Shown: positions 24,006 to 32,193 of the stretch, one piece after another
How the letters are laid out: each line of letters starts with the position of its first letter
Numbering within the stretch: position 1 is the stretch's first letter
Source: Deinococcus sp. QL22
GTDB taxonomy: Bacteria > Deinococcota > Deinococci > Deinococcales > Deinococcaceae
NCBI RefSeq assembly: GCF_023370075.1
Contig: NZ_CP097149.1
Location: 1,848,501 to 1,912,500, forward strand
DNA: 64,000 nt
Direction of reading: 5' to 3'
Position numbers and translations under genes: made by a program
Notes under the pieces: generated by a model
What the model was told of the DNA's origin: nothing
The model's input: the letters and a program-made list of their open reading frames with translations, nothing else
Database searches by the model: none

Positions 24006-24039
24006 AAAACAACCGCCGAGGTGCTGGGGCGGTTGTTTT
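24006..24039 (-). terminator. Terminator downstream of the gdh locus
   Basis: AAAACAACCGCC (24006-24017) pairs perfectly with GGCGGTTGTTTT (24028-24039) across ten loop bases; on the minus strand a T run follows. It stands between the gdhB-side repeat and the next minus-strand gene. Confidence 0.8.
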
Positions 24040-24069
24040 GAATGGGGGATTCGGTTGAGATGCGGGGAA

Positions 24070-24201
24070 AGTCTAATAGTCTAGTGTCGAAGGGTCCAAG
24101 AAGGGCGAATGCTTTGCTGGACGTTGATTTCAAATACTCTGCCTACCTAAAAATCGCACTGCCCCAGCACCTTAGACCCTAGGCTTTTAGACCCTTAGAC
24201 G
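24070..24201. repeat. Dispersed intergenic repeat, type with ATCAACGTCCA core
   Basis: The left end AGTCTAATAGTCTAGTGTCG and the right end CTTAGACCCTAGGCTTTTAG flank a core with TGGACGTTGATTTC, the inverse of the core at 19226-19351. It lies just after the gdhB stop. Confidence 0.7.
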
Positions 24202-24217
24202 CCTTCCCCCTCAAGCT

Positions 24218-25549
24218 TTACGGGTACAACCCGCGGAGTGCCCGCGCTTCCAGCACCCGTGTGCAGGCCACGATGTAGGCCGCCGTCCGCAGAGTCACAC
24301 CGTGTTTCTCCTTCACGTCCCAGAGGCTCAGGAAGGCTTCGCCCATGATTCGGTCGAGGCGCTTGTTGATCTCATCTTCTGTCCAGAAGAACGAGGAGAA
24401 ATCCTGTACCCACTCGAAGTAGGACACGGTGACGCCGCCCGCGTTGGCGAGTACGTCGGGCACGATGGTGATGCCGCGCTCGGCCAGCAGGTCGTCGGCG
24501 GCGGGCGTGGTGGGGCCGTTGGCACCCTCCACGATCAGCTTGGCCTTGATCCGTCCGGCGTTGGCGTCGGTAATCTGTTTTTCCAGCGCGGCGGGAATCA
24601 GCACGTCGCAGTCCACGTCCCAGAAGGCGTCGCGGGTCAGTTCGTCGGTATCGGCCAGGCCGGTGATCTTCCCCGTCTGTTTCAGGTGGGCGAAGGCCGT
24701 GCGCGGGTCAATTCCGCCGTCGCTGTAAATGGTTCCGGTCACGTCCTGAAGCGCGACTACTTTTGCGCCGTGATCGTGGAAGATGCGGGCGGCGGCCTCG
24801 CCCACGTTGCCGAAGCCCTGAATGGCGATGCGAGCGCCTTCCAAGCGGATGCCCAGCTTCTTGAGGGCTTCTGCGCCCGTGACGAACACGCCGCGTCCGG
24901 TGGCGTCGGCGCGGCCCAAAGAGCCACCCAGCGCCACAGGTTTGCCCGTCACCACGCCCGTCGCGGTGCGGCCCACGTTCATGGAATAGGTGTCCATCAT
25001 CCACGCCATCGTCTGCGGGTTGGTGTTCACGTCGGGGGCGGGGATGTCTTTTTCTGGCCCGATCACGAGGCCGATTTCGGTGGTGTAGCGCCGCGTCAGG
25101 CGTTCCAGTTCTCCGGTGCTGTACTTGCGCGGGTCGATGCGGATGCCGCCCTTGCCGCCGCCGTAGGGCAGGTTCACGGCGGCGTTTTTCACCGTCATCC
25201 ACGCGCTGAGGGCCATCACTTCACTCAGCGTCACGTCCTGGTGGTAGCGCACGCCACCTTTGGCCGGGCCGCGAGAAGTGTTGTGCTGCACGCGGTAACC
25301 CTCAAAGTGCGCTACCGTGCCGTCATCGAGGTGAATCGGCACGTCTACGACCAGAATGCGTTTTGGCCGCTTGAGGGTTTCGACCCAGTAGGCCAGCTTG
25401 CCCAGATACGGCGTGACCCGCTCCACCTGCTCCAGATAGATGGCGTAGGGGCCGAGGTCGTTGGAGTCGAGGTAGCTGGGAATGGCGTGGTGGCCGAGCT
25501 TGGACGTGTCCTGCGCGGCGGCGTTGGGGTTGGGTTCGGTGGTGGTCAT
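24218..25549 (-). CDS. gdhB: Glutamate dehydrogenase, catalytic subunit (GdhB type)
   Basis: This 443-residue enzyme interconverts glutamate and 2-oxoglutarate plus ammonium. It retains all three substrate lysines: [21 protein letters not shown] and the catalytic [12 protein letters not shown]; the catalytic Asp is in [10 protein letters not shown]. The NAD(P)-binding motif is GFGNVG. The ATG at 25549 follows GGAGG at suitable distance; the longer form from 25636 has no support. In Thermus the homologue pairs with a regulatory GdhA, which here lies just upstream. Confidence 0.93.
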   Translation of the reverse strand: MTTTEPNPNAAAQDTSKLGHHAIPSYLDSNDLGPYAIYLEQVERVTPYLGKLAYWVETLKRPKRILVVDVPIHLDDGTVAHFEGYRVQHNTSRGPAKGGVRYHQDVTLSEVMALSAWMTVKNAAVNLPYGGGKGGIRIDPRKYSTGELERLTRRYTTEIGLVIGPEKDIPAPDVNTNPQTMAWMMDTYSMNVGRTATGVVTGKPVALGGSLGRADATGRGVFVTGAEALKKLGIRLEGARIAIQGFGNVGEAAARIFHDHGAKVVALQDVTGTIYSDGGIDPRTAFAHLKQTGKITGLADTDELTRDAFWDVDCDVLIPAALEKQITDANAGRIKAKLIVEGANGPTTPAADDLLAERGITIVPDVLANAGGVTVSYFEWVQDFSSFFWTEDEINKRLDRIMGEAFLSLWDVKEKHGVTLRTAAYIVACTRVLEARALRGLYP

Positions 25550-25599
25550 GTGGTGGGAACCTCCTCTGGAGGGCGGATATGGGTTGTGGATTGTCGGGG

Positions 25600-25722
25600 G
25601 TAGTGAGTGGGAAGGGCAATCGCTTTGCTCATTCACCCCCTCCCCGGCCCTCCCCCCTCAAGGGAGAGGGAGCAAAACAGGAGATGAGGGGGGCTATCAG
25701 ACTCTTAGACCCTAGACCCTTG
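25600..25722. repeat. Dispersed intergenic repeat, GGGCAATCGCTT type
   Basis: It contains GGGAAGGGCAATCGCTTTGC, CCCCCCTCAAGGGAGAGG and right ends CTTAGACCCTAGACCCTTGG. The same modules, in one or other orientation, occur near 27500, 39360, 48600-48760 and 57250. It lies in the gap between gdhB and gdhA. Confidence 0.75.
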
Positions 25723-25730
25723 GACCAGGC

Positions 25731-25769
25731 CCAGAGCAATCAAGTCCAGAGCAATCAATTCCAGAGCAA
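25731..25769. repeat. Short tandem repeat, 15-bp period
   Basis: CCAGAGCAATCAAGT, CCAGAGCAATCAATT and a partial CCAGAGCAAC run head to tail (about 2.6 copies) directly before the gdhA stop codon region. Confidence 0.8.
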
Positions 25770-25776
25770 CCCAGAC

Positions 25777-27021
25777 TCATGGATAAACCCCGCGCATCAC
25801 GCTGGCTTCGTGCAGCCTGTTCAGGGCCATCGCGTAAGCTGCCGTCCGCATATCGGTCTGGCGGGTTCGCATAAATTCCAGCACGCCGTCTACAGCCCGG
25901 TCTACGCGCTGGTCAATCGCTTCCTCAATCTCGGTTTCTGTCCAGAAGAAGTTGCTGGCGTCCTGCACCCATTCCAGATAGTTGACAATCAGGCCGCCAA
26001 TCGAGGCCACCAGATCGGGCAGCACGGTCACGCCCTGCGCCTTCAGGAAGCGTTCGGCTTCGGGCAGCACGGCGCGGTTGGTGGCTTCCACCACGTAGCG
26101 GGCGCGAACGGCGTGGGCGTTTCCGGCGTTCACGGCCCCGTAATCGTAGGCCAGCATCAGCACGTCTACGTCCAGCTCGATCACTTCGTCGGCGCTGATG
26201 TCGGTGGCAAAGCCCTGAACGCTGCCGTGCTGCTCGCGGTAAGCGGCGAGAGCTTCCAGATCCAGGCCGCCGCTGGCAAAGGTGCCGCCGTCCTGGTCGC
26301 TCACGGCGATCACCAGTGCGCCCTCTGCGGCGAGGGTGCGGGCGGCCTTGCGGCCCACGTCGCCAAAGCCGTACACGGCGGCGCGGGCGCGGTTCAGGCT
26401 CTCGCCCTGTTCTTTCAGCACGCGGCCCGCCACCAGTGCGGCGCTGCGGCCCCGTGCATCCTTGCTGGCGTAACTGCCACCCAGCGGAATGGGTTTGCCC
26501 ACCACGACGCCGCTCACGGTTTCACCCGTGTTCTCGCCGTAGGTGTCCAGAATCCACGCCATGACCTGCGCGTCGCTGCCCACGTCAGGAGCCAGGATGT
26601 CTTCATTCTTGCCGATCAGATCGACCAGTTCGCTGGTATAGCGGCGCGTCAGGCCTTCCAGTTCTCCGGGCGACAGTGTGGCCGGGTCAACGTTCACGCC
26701 GCCCTTTGCCCCGCCCAGAGGCAGGTCGGCCACCGCCGCTTTCAGGGTCATGATGGCGGCCAACACTTCGCATTCATGAGCATTCAGGCCCGCCTTAAAA
26801 CGGACGCCGCCCATGCTGGGGCCACGCGCCGTGCTGTGAACCGTGCGGTAGCCCCGGAACACGCGAATCTGGCCGTCGTCCATCCGAACGGGCAAATTCA
26901 CGCTCAGGGTGCGTTTGGGGTACTTGAAATAGGCCAACGACTGATCGCTGACCGCGCAGTAGGGCAGTGCATCCTGGAGTTGCTCCATGAGGCCCTGCCA
27001 ATTGAGTCCTGATGCCCTCAT
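25777..27021 (-). CDS. gdhA: Glutamate dehydrogenase-like protein, probable regulatory subunit (GdhA type)
   Basis: The 414-residue protein has the GDH two-domain fold and the nucleotide motif [12 protein letters not shown]. The first substrate lysine is replaced by Met: [10 protein letters not shown] instead of [10 protein letters not shown]; the other two are kept ([11 protein letters not shown] and [12 protein letters not shown]). In Thermus thermophilus the GdhA partner is a non-catalytic subunit that confers leucine activation on GdhB, and the gene order is the same, so this is probably a regulatory subunit. AAGGAG precedes the ATG at 27021. Confidence 0.85.
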   Translation of the reverse strand: MRASGLNWQGLMEQLQDALPYCAVSDQSLAYFKYPKRTLSVNLPVRMDDGQIRVFRGYRTVHSTARGPSMGGVRFKAGLNAHECEVLAAIMTLKAAVADLPLGGAKGGVNVDPATLSPGELEGLTRRYTSELVDLIGKNEDILAPDVGSDAQVMAWILDTYGENTGETVSGVVVGKPIPLGGSYASKDARGRSAALVAGRVLKEQGESLNRARAAVYGFGDVGRKAARTLAAEGALVIAVSDQDGGTFASGGLDLEALAAYREQHGSVQGFATDISADEVIELDVDVLMLAYDYGAVNAGNAHAVRARYVVEATNRAVLPEAERFLKAQGVTVLPDLVASIGGLIVNYLEWVQDASNFFWTETEIEEAIDQRVDRAVDGVLEFMRTRQTDMRTAAYAMALNRLHEASVMRGVYP

Positions 27022-27354
27022 TCCAGAGTTCTCCTTAGAGGTAGTGAGTTGCTGTTGTCAGCAAAAAAAGGCGGTGCAATTGTGAGGCAACCAGAGCATA
27101 CACGCATAGACAAATGGGCAAGCGTGAAGGCTGAGGCCTGCCCCCATTGTTTGCCCCCGCCGCCACCTACAGTGCAGGCGAACCGGAAAAGCTCCACAGG
27201 CACGCCAAAAAGTTGAAGCGTTTCCAGAGCGTGTGAGTGCGAGGCCAGCTCTCGCTGCCGCCTTCCAAACGAGAAGAACGGCGGGTCAGTCTGGTCTAGA
27301 AAGGCTGTCCGGTCAATTGGGACGGGGAGGGGGAGTTGGGGCGGCAGGGGCGAG
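27022..27354. other. Non-coding region upstream of gdhA
   Basis: Between gdhA and the next repeat I see no convincing gene; a 61-codon frame from 27203 is low quality. The minus strand carries the gdhA ribosome site (AAGGAG), a small hairpin TTGCTG-ACAA-CAGCAA and a possible -10 TATGCT, consistent with a leadered gdhA transcript. Confidence 0.4.
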
Positions 27355-27563
27355 GTCTAAGGGTAGAGGGTCGAAGGTGCTGGGGCTGGGGCGCACGCGG
27401 TTACTGGTGGTTTCCTCTGCTGCACAGCTCTGCGAGTCCCACAGGGCGCGAGGGCTAAAAGTAAAAAGCTGTGTTTGGCTCTCTCACCCTTGAGGGGGGA
27501 GGGGTGGGCAGAGGGTGAGTGAGCGAAGCGATTGCCCTTCCTTAGACCATCAGACCCTAGACC
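27355..27563. repeat. Dispersed intergenic repeat, full-length composite copy
   Basis: Left end GGTCTAAGGGTAGAGGGTC, internal modules CTGCGAGTCCCACAGGGCG, CACCCTTGAGGGGGGAGG and GAGCGAAGCGATTGCCCTTC, right end CCTTAGACCATCAGACCCTA. This is one of the longest copies (about 209 bases) and its terminal arms are inverted repeats of each other. It fills the gap before the polyprenyl synthase stop. Confidence 0.8.
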
Positions 27564-27579
27564 TAGAGAGGCCTTGTCC

Positions 27580-28554
27580 CTAGTGACTCCGCTCGATCTC
27601 TTTTTGCGCCAACGCCGCCAAAGCACTGCGGGCTTCGCTGGCGGGCAAGGTTTCCAGCGCACGCACCGCCAGCCCGGCACGACGTCTGATTTCGTCGCGG
27701 GTGCGTTCCAGCGTGCCTTCCGTGGCGGCCAGTTGGCGTACGCGGGCCACGTCGCCCTCGTTCGCGGCGCGGCGTTCCAGAATCTCGCGCACCTCATCGG
27801 CGTGGGGGCCGTCCAGCAGGTACAGCACGGGCAGCGTGGCCTTGCCCTCGCGCAGGTCGCCGCCCACAGGCTTGCCAATGCTGCTTTCTTCGCCTGCAAG
27901 GTCGAGCAGGTCGTCTTGCATCTGAAAGGCCATGCCGTATTCGCGGCCAAATGTGGCGAGGGCTTCCCGCTGGGTATCGGGGGCCGACAGCAGCAGGGCG
28001 GGCGCACTGGCGGCCAGTTCCACGAGTGCTGCCGTTTTGCCGTGAATCACATCCAGATAGTGTTCCAGCGCGTATTCGGCGTAGGCGGCCACCTGAAATT
28101 GCAGCACCTCGCCCTCACAGATCACGCTGGCGGTTTGCCCAAAAGCCCGCGTGAGGGCCGCGCCGCCCGGCAAATTAGAGAGCAGCATCAGCAGGCGCGC
28201 CAGCATGAAATCGCCGCTCATCACGCTGACCACGTTGCCGAAGCGCCGGAATGCAGAAGGCTTGCCGCGCCGGGTGTCGGCATCGTCGATCAGGTCATCG
28301 TGCAGCAGGCTGGCCGAGTGCAGGAGTTCCACGCACACGCCCACGTCTATCACGTCGCTCCAGCCTGCCCGCTCCGGTTGTGCGCCCAGCACCTGCGCGG
28401 CCAGAAACGAAATCAGGGGCCGGGTGCGCTTGCCGCCCGCCGCCACCAGATCGTCTCCGATCAGCTCGATAAATTCCACGCGGGAGCGCAATACCTCACG
28501 CAGCCGCCCCTCGAAGGCCACGTTCGGCACCGCCACGTCTACCACGCCAGTCAT
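27580..28554 (-). CDS. Polyprenyl (long-chain) diphosphate synthase
   Basis: This 324-residue trans-prenyltransferase elongates isopentenyl diphosphate to make the menaquinone side chain or related isoprenoids. The first Asp-rich motif is LLHDDLIDDADTRRG and the second QMQDDLLDLAG; GKRTRP and GKTAAL are also conserved. The residues before the first motif are small (HSAS), which fits a long product, but the chain length cannot be set. TATACT is six bases before the ATG. Confidence 0.9.
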   Translation of the reverse strand: MTGVVDVAVPNVAFEGRLREVLRSRVEFIELIGDDLVAAGGKRTRPLISFLAAQVLGAQPERAGWSDVIDVGVCVELLHSASLLHDDLIDDADTRRGKPSAFRRFGNVVSVMSGDFMLARLLMLLSNLPGGAALTRAFGQTASVICEGEVLQFQVAAYAEYALEHYLDVIHGKTAALVELAASAPALLLSAPDTQREALATFGREYGMAFQMQDDLLDLAGEESSIGKPVGGDLREGKATLPVLYLLDGPHADEVREILERRAANEGDVARVRQLAATEGTLERTRDEIRRRAGLAVRALETLPASEARSALAALAQKEIERSH

Positions 28555-28692
28555 CTTGTCAGTATAGGAAGTGCAGCGCGGTGTGCTAGGGCCGAAAGTA
28601 CCCCCGCTCCCCAGTACACCCGCTTTGGCCCGGCTTTGGGAAGACTGCCCAACGCCTCCGGAAGTTTGTCCCTCACATCGGGGGGGGCGCTC

Positions 28693-29310
28693 ATGCTAAA
28701 AATACAGGATATGGAAAGTGTCATTGCCGTCTTTCGCGAGCCAACACAGGCCAAGAGCGCCCTCGAAGCCCTCAAGGCGCGTGGCTTTGACCGGGATCAC
28801 CTCGGCTTTGCCCTCACCGATGTGGTCATGGAAGACGACATCGCGCAGGCCACCGGCGTCGGCCCCGAAGCTGGAGCACCCGGCGGCAGCGCCTCGGTCA
28901 TTCGCGGCACCATCGGCGGCATGTTGGCGGGCGTGGCCCTCACGCTCCCCATCTGGCTGCTGCTGCTGATCATTCCCGAAACCCGGATTTACCAACTGGG
29001 CGGCATCTACGGCATGCTCTTCGGGGCGCTGGGCGGCGCGGGCCTCGGTGGGCTGTTCGGTGCGCTGGCCGGTTCCGATCACGGCGACTACGTCAAATTG
29101 CTGCGCCGGATGGGTGTGCCCCCCGTGCAGGCCGAACGCTTTTACGACGCCATGAAAAGCGGCCACACACTCGTTATTGCCCGTGACCCCGACAGCAAGC
29201 GGGCCGACGAAGCCCTGAGCATCATGCGGAAGAACGGAGCCACCCAGCTTGACGACGTCAGTGGCAAAGGCCGCCTGAGCAGCGAGCGAATCGGGCAGGA
29301 CGGCAAGTAG
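28693..29310 (+). CDS. General-stress-type protein with a central Gly-rich membrane hairpin
   Basis: The 205-residue protein has an N-terminal alpha/beta module (about residues 7-50: MESVIAVFREPTQAKSALEALKARGFDRDHLGFAL), two Gly-rich hydrophobic segments (about 78-100 and 105-135) and a C-terminal repeat of the first module (SGHTLVIARDPDSKRADEALSIMRKNGA). This arrangement resembles general stress protein 17M/YflT-like proteins. The start may instead be ATG 28711. A strong terminator follows. Its role is unknown. Confidence 0.65.
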   Translation: MLKIQDMESVIAVFREPTQAKSALEALKARGFDRDHLGFALTDVVMEDDIAQATGVGPEAGAPGGSASVIRGTIGGMLAGVALTLPIWLLLLIIPETRIYQLGGIYGMLFGALGGAGLGGLFGALAGSDHGDYVKLLRRMGVPPVQAERFYDAMKSGHTLVIARDPDSKRADEALSIMRKNGATQLDDVSGKGRLSSERIGQDGK

Positions 29311-29338
29311 TTTTCTTAAGTTAAGCTTTCTATCCCAG

Positions 29339-29361
29339 CCCCAGCCATCGCTGGGGTTTTT
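29339..29361 (+). terminator. Rho-independent terminator
   Basis: CCCCAGC (29339-29345) and GCTGGGG (29350-29356) form a 7-bp stem with a 4-base loop, followed by five T residues. Confidence 0.9.
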
Positions 29362-29398
29362 GTTGTTCGCCTGCGCTCAAATGGTCTACCCTACACAC

Positions 29399-30577
29399 AT
29401 GACACAATCCATTGACCGGGCCAGCACCCTGACCGAGCAACTCGTGGCGTGGCGGCGGCATCTGCACCAAAACCCAGAAGTGGGCTTTGCCGAGCATCAG
29501 ACGGCGGCGTACATCGAAGCGGAGCTGGGGCAGATGCCGGGGTTGAGCGTGTCTCGCCCCACGCCAACCAGTGTGCTGGCCGTATTGAAGGGTCAAAAAG
29601 CGGGCCGCACGGTGCTCTTGCGGGCCGACATAGACGCGCTGCCCATTCACGAGGAAAACACCTTTGAATTTGCCTCGCAAACCCCCGGTGTGATGCACGC
29701 CTGCGGCCACGACGGACACACCGCCATTTTGCTGGGTGTCGCCAAACTGCTGAGCGAGCGCCCCGAAGAGGTGGCTGGAGAAATCCGCATGATCTTCCAG
29801 CATGCCGAGGAAATCGGGCCGGGCGGGGCCGAAGAATTGGTGATGGAGACGCCGCTGATGGACGGCGTGGACGTGGTGACGGGCCTGCACCTGAATTCCT
29901 CGCTGCCTGCCGGAGTGGTGGCCGTGAAGCCGGGGGCGTTCATGGCCGCGCCCGACACCCTCACACTGACCATTCGCGGCAAGGGCGGACACGGCGCACA
30001 CCCCGAACAGACCGTAGACCCGATTGCAGTCGGCGCACAGGTCGTGACCAATTTGCAGCATGTGGTCAGCCGGAATGTGGCGGCCCTCGACGCGCTGGTG
30101 GTGTCTATTACGCTGTTCCAGAGTGGCAGTACCCACAACGTCATTCCCGATACGGCGCTGCTACAAGGCACAGTGCGCACCTTCGAAGCCGAGTTGCGGG
30201 CACGCGCCCCCCAACTGATCGAGCGAGTAATCAAAGGTGTGTGTGACGCACACGGCGCGACGTACGACCTGAACTACGAGTTCGGGTACCGCCCCGTGAT
30301 CAACACCGATTGGGTGGCCGCCAGACTGCGCGAGATTGCGCTGGACACGGTCGGCCCTGACCTGTACCAAGATGCCAAACCCACGATGGGAGGCGAAGAT
30401 TTCAGCGCCTACCTGCAAAAAGCGCCCGGAGCCTACTTCAATGTGGGCAGTGCCAGCGACAGCGCCGACAGCCACTGGCCGCACCATCACCCCCGCTTTA
30501 CCATCGACGAAGCCAGCCTAGAAACGGGCGTGAAGATGCTGTACGCCGCTGCACTGAACTTGGGTCAGCCAGAGTAA
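29399..30577 (+). CDS. M20-family metal-dependent amidohydrolase (N-acyl-amino-acid or hippurate hydrolase type)
   Basis: The 392-residue enzyme would hydrolyse N-acylated amino acids. Metal-site motifs are GVMHACGHDGHTAILLG (Cys and His ligands), FQHAEEIGPGGAEEL (catalytic Glu-Glu pair) and the C-terminal YFNVGSAS and WPHHHPRF. The dimerisation insert spans about residues 185-295. The ATG at 29399 has TACCCT six bases upstream. It lies next to a thioesterase gene in the same direction. The natural substrate is not clear. Confidence 0.88.
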   Translation: MTQSIDRASTLTEQLVAWRRHLHQNPEVGFAEHQTAAYIEAELGQMPGLSVSRPTPTSVLAVLKGQKAGRTVLLRADIDALPIHEENTFEFASQTPGVMHACGHDGHTAILLGVAKLLSERPEEVAGEIRMIFQHAEEIGPGGAEELVMETPLMDGVDVVTGLHLNSSLPAGVVAVKPGAFMAAPDTLTLTIRGKGGHGAHPEQTVDPIAVGAQVVTNLQHVVSRNVAALDALVVSITLFQSGSTHNVIPDTALLQGTVRTFEAELRARAPQLIERVIKGVCDAHGATYDLNYEFGYRPVINTDWVAARLREIALDTVGPDLYQDAKPTMGGEDFSAYLQKAPGAYFNVGSASDSADSHWPHHHPRFTIDEASLETGVKMLYAAALNLGQPE

Positions 30578-30622
30578 ATCAGGGCGCGGGTCACCCGGTC
30601 AGAAACGCTCTACCATGCCCGC

Positions 30623-31087
30623 ATGACCCTCCACCCCGATATTCAAATCCCTACGCCCGAAGAATTTGCCCGCCTGTCGCCCGAAGAATTGGCCGGGCGC
30701 ATGGGCAAACTGAGCGGCACACTCGGCCAACGCCTCGGCATAGAACTGCTGAGCGTGACCCGTGAGCGCCTGACCGCCCGCATGCCCGTAGAGGGCAACC
30801 GCCAGCCCACCGGACGGCTGCACGGCGGCGCAAGCTTGGCCCTGGCCGAAGAACTGGCGAGCCTGGGCAGCTTCCTGAATGTCGACCCCAGAACACAATT
30901 TGGCGTGGGCGTCGACCTGAACGGCACTCATGTTCGCGGCATTTCCGAGGGCTGGGTGACCGCCGAGGCTCTGCTGGCTTACCGGGGCCGCACAGTGATG
31001 GTCTGGACAGTGGAAATGAAGGACGAGCAGGGCCGCACGACGACGCTGGCCCGCTGCACCTGCAATGTGGTGACGCACGGGGGGTAA
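30623..31087 (+). CDS. PaaI-type hotdog-fold thioesterase
   Basis: The 154-residue protein has a hotdog domain with the active-site segment RLHGGASLALAEELAS (H-G-G followed by the catalytic acid on the central helix) and FGVGVDLNGTHVRGI and VWTVEMKDEQGRTTTLARCT strands. It would cleave an acyl-CoA thioester in the cytoplasm. TACCAT precedes the ATG by six bases. The acyl group is unknown; phenylacetyl-type or menaquinone-precursor CoA esters are typical for the family. Confidence 0.85.
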   Translation: MTLHPDIQIPTPEEFARLSPEELAGRMGKLSGTLGQRLGIELLSVTRERLTARMPVEGNRQPTGRLHGGASLALAEELASLGSFLNVDPRTQFGVGVDLNGTHVRGISEGWVTAEALLAYRGRTVMVWTVEMKDEQGRTTTLARCTCNVVTHGG

Positions 31088-31120
31088 ACACACGGGGGTA
31101 ACGGAGCTGTTGGGGAAAAC

Positions 31121-31175
31121 GAACGTGGAGCGGAGAACGTGGTTTGGCCTTCTCCACGTTCTCCGCTCCACGTTC
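31121..31175. repeat. Perfect 22-bp inverted repeat, terminator-like
   Basis: The arms 31121-31142 (beginning GAACGTGGAGCGGAGAACG) and 31154-31175 are perfectly complementary over 22 bp, separated by 11 bases. Each arm contains GAACGTGG twice. It stands between convergent genes. The GAACGTGGAGC motif recurs at 37814 and, degenerately, at 4629 and 4730, so this is a second small repeat family that may also terminate transcription. Confidence 0.85.
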
Positions 31176-31196
31176 TCTACTTTTGCCCGCTCTGCT

Positions 31197-32168
31197 CTAC
31201 CGACTCAGCGCCCGCGTAAAACTGCTCTCTGCCCGGTCTTTCATCTCGGCCACCGCGTTCCAGTCGGGCGCGGTGCGGGTATAGGCCTGCTGACACACTT
31301 CCTGTGGATCCAGGGCAATGGGATGAAACGGCGCACCAGCATCGGCGCAAAAGCCCTGCACTTTGGGATCGTAGGCCACGCCTGCAAACGGCACGCCCGC
31401 AGCGGCAGCCAGAATGATGGCGTGCAGGCGTACTCCGATTACGAAGCCGCACGAAGCAATCGCGTCCAGGGCCACCTGCGGGTCTACGGTACTCAGCACT
31501 TCATCGGCCCCCAAACTGTGGGCGGCGGCGTCATCGTGGGCAGGCATAAAGCTGAGAGCCAGCACACGGCGGCCCTGTGCCTGCAAGCTTGCCGTGACCG
31601 TTTTCAGGCGCTCGGTGGCCTCGGTCACGTCGCCGCGTGGGGCAATGATGACCTGATCCAGTTGGCGCGGCAGGTTGGGGCTGGGGTGCAGCAGCAGGGC
31701 CGGGTCGCCGCCGAGTTCGCCCGAAATCCCCAGGGCTTGCAGGGTATCGAGGCTCCCCCGGTCACGCACGATCACCCGCAGACCGCGCAGGGCAGAGGCC
31801 ACTTTGCGTCCCCCTTCCGGACTGAGCGGCCCAATGCTCTGGTTAAAAATCACCACGCGCTTGCCCAGCAGCCGCGCCGCACGGATCACGCCGAGGTAGT
31901 AGGTGAGCGTGCGGGCGCTGGTCTTGTCTTGCAGCAGGCCGCCGCCGCCCGACAGCAGCACGTCCGAGCGGGCAATGGCTCCCAGCAATCCGGCAGGTTT
32001 CATGCGCGGCGCACTCTCGCAGCCGTAGGTCTGGGCTGTCTTTTCGGGCGTTTCGGACAGCAGCAGCGGCCTGTTCCCCCGCTGCTTCAACTCACGGGTA
32101 ATGGCGAGCGCAATGGCCTCGTCGCCCGTGTTCCCAAAGCCGTAGTAACCGCTGACGGTAACTTTCAT
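31197..32168 (-). CDS. csaB: Polysaccharide pyruvyl transferase CsaB
   Basis: CsaB adds pyruvate ketals to a cell-wall polysaccharide; pyruvylation is required for SLH-domain proteins to bind the wall. The 323-residue protein starts MKVTVSGYYGFGNTGDEAIA, has GGGGLLQD and the C-terminal GVRLHAIILAAAAGVP signature. The ATG at 32168 was taken because the family begins with this strand. It follows the DUF5693 gene by 25 bases in an operon. This supports the S-layer anchoring system known in Deinococcus-Thermus. Confidence 0.92.
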   Translation of the reverse strand: MKVTVSGYYGFGNTGDEAIALAITRELKQRGNRPLLLSETPEKTAQTYGCESAPRMKPAGLLGAIARSDVLLSGGGGLLQDKTSARTLTYYLGVIRAARLLGKRVVIFNQSIGPLSPEGGRKVASALRGLRVIVRDRGSLDTLQALGISGELGGDPALLLHPSPNLPRQLDQVIIAPRGDVTEATERLKTVTASLQAQGRRVLALSFMPAHDDAAAHSLGADEVLSTVDPQVALDAIASCGFVIGVRLHAIILAAAAGVPFAGVAYDPKVQGFCADAGAPFHPIALDPQEVCQQAYTRTAPDWNAVAEMKDRAESSFTRALSR

Positions 32169-32193
32169 TCGGCCACCTTCCAGAGCGGCACCT

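Noticed and set aside
24302..25603. 433-codon plus-strand ORF opposite gdhB
   Set aside because: It is antisense to a clear glutamate dehydrogenase, rich in Val, Gly and His, with no motif; long antisense frames are expected in GC-rich coding DNA.
25579..27012. 477-codon plus-strand ORF opposite gdhA
   Set aside because: It starts in a dispersed repeat ([13 protein letters not shown] peptide) and runs antisense to gdhA.
27018..27203. 61-codon minus-strand ORF upstream of gdhA
   Set aside because: It overlaps the gdhA ribosome site and start and has low-complexity Gly content; it is more likely leader DNA.
27357..28007. 216-codon minus-strand ORF ending in the repeat region before the polyprenyl synthase
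   Set aside because: It is a shifted frame of the synthase fused to repeat-derived sequence ([23 protein letters not shown]), not a real gene.
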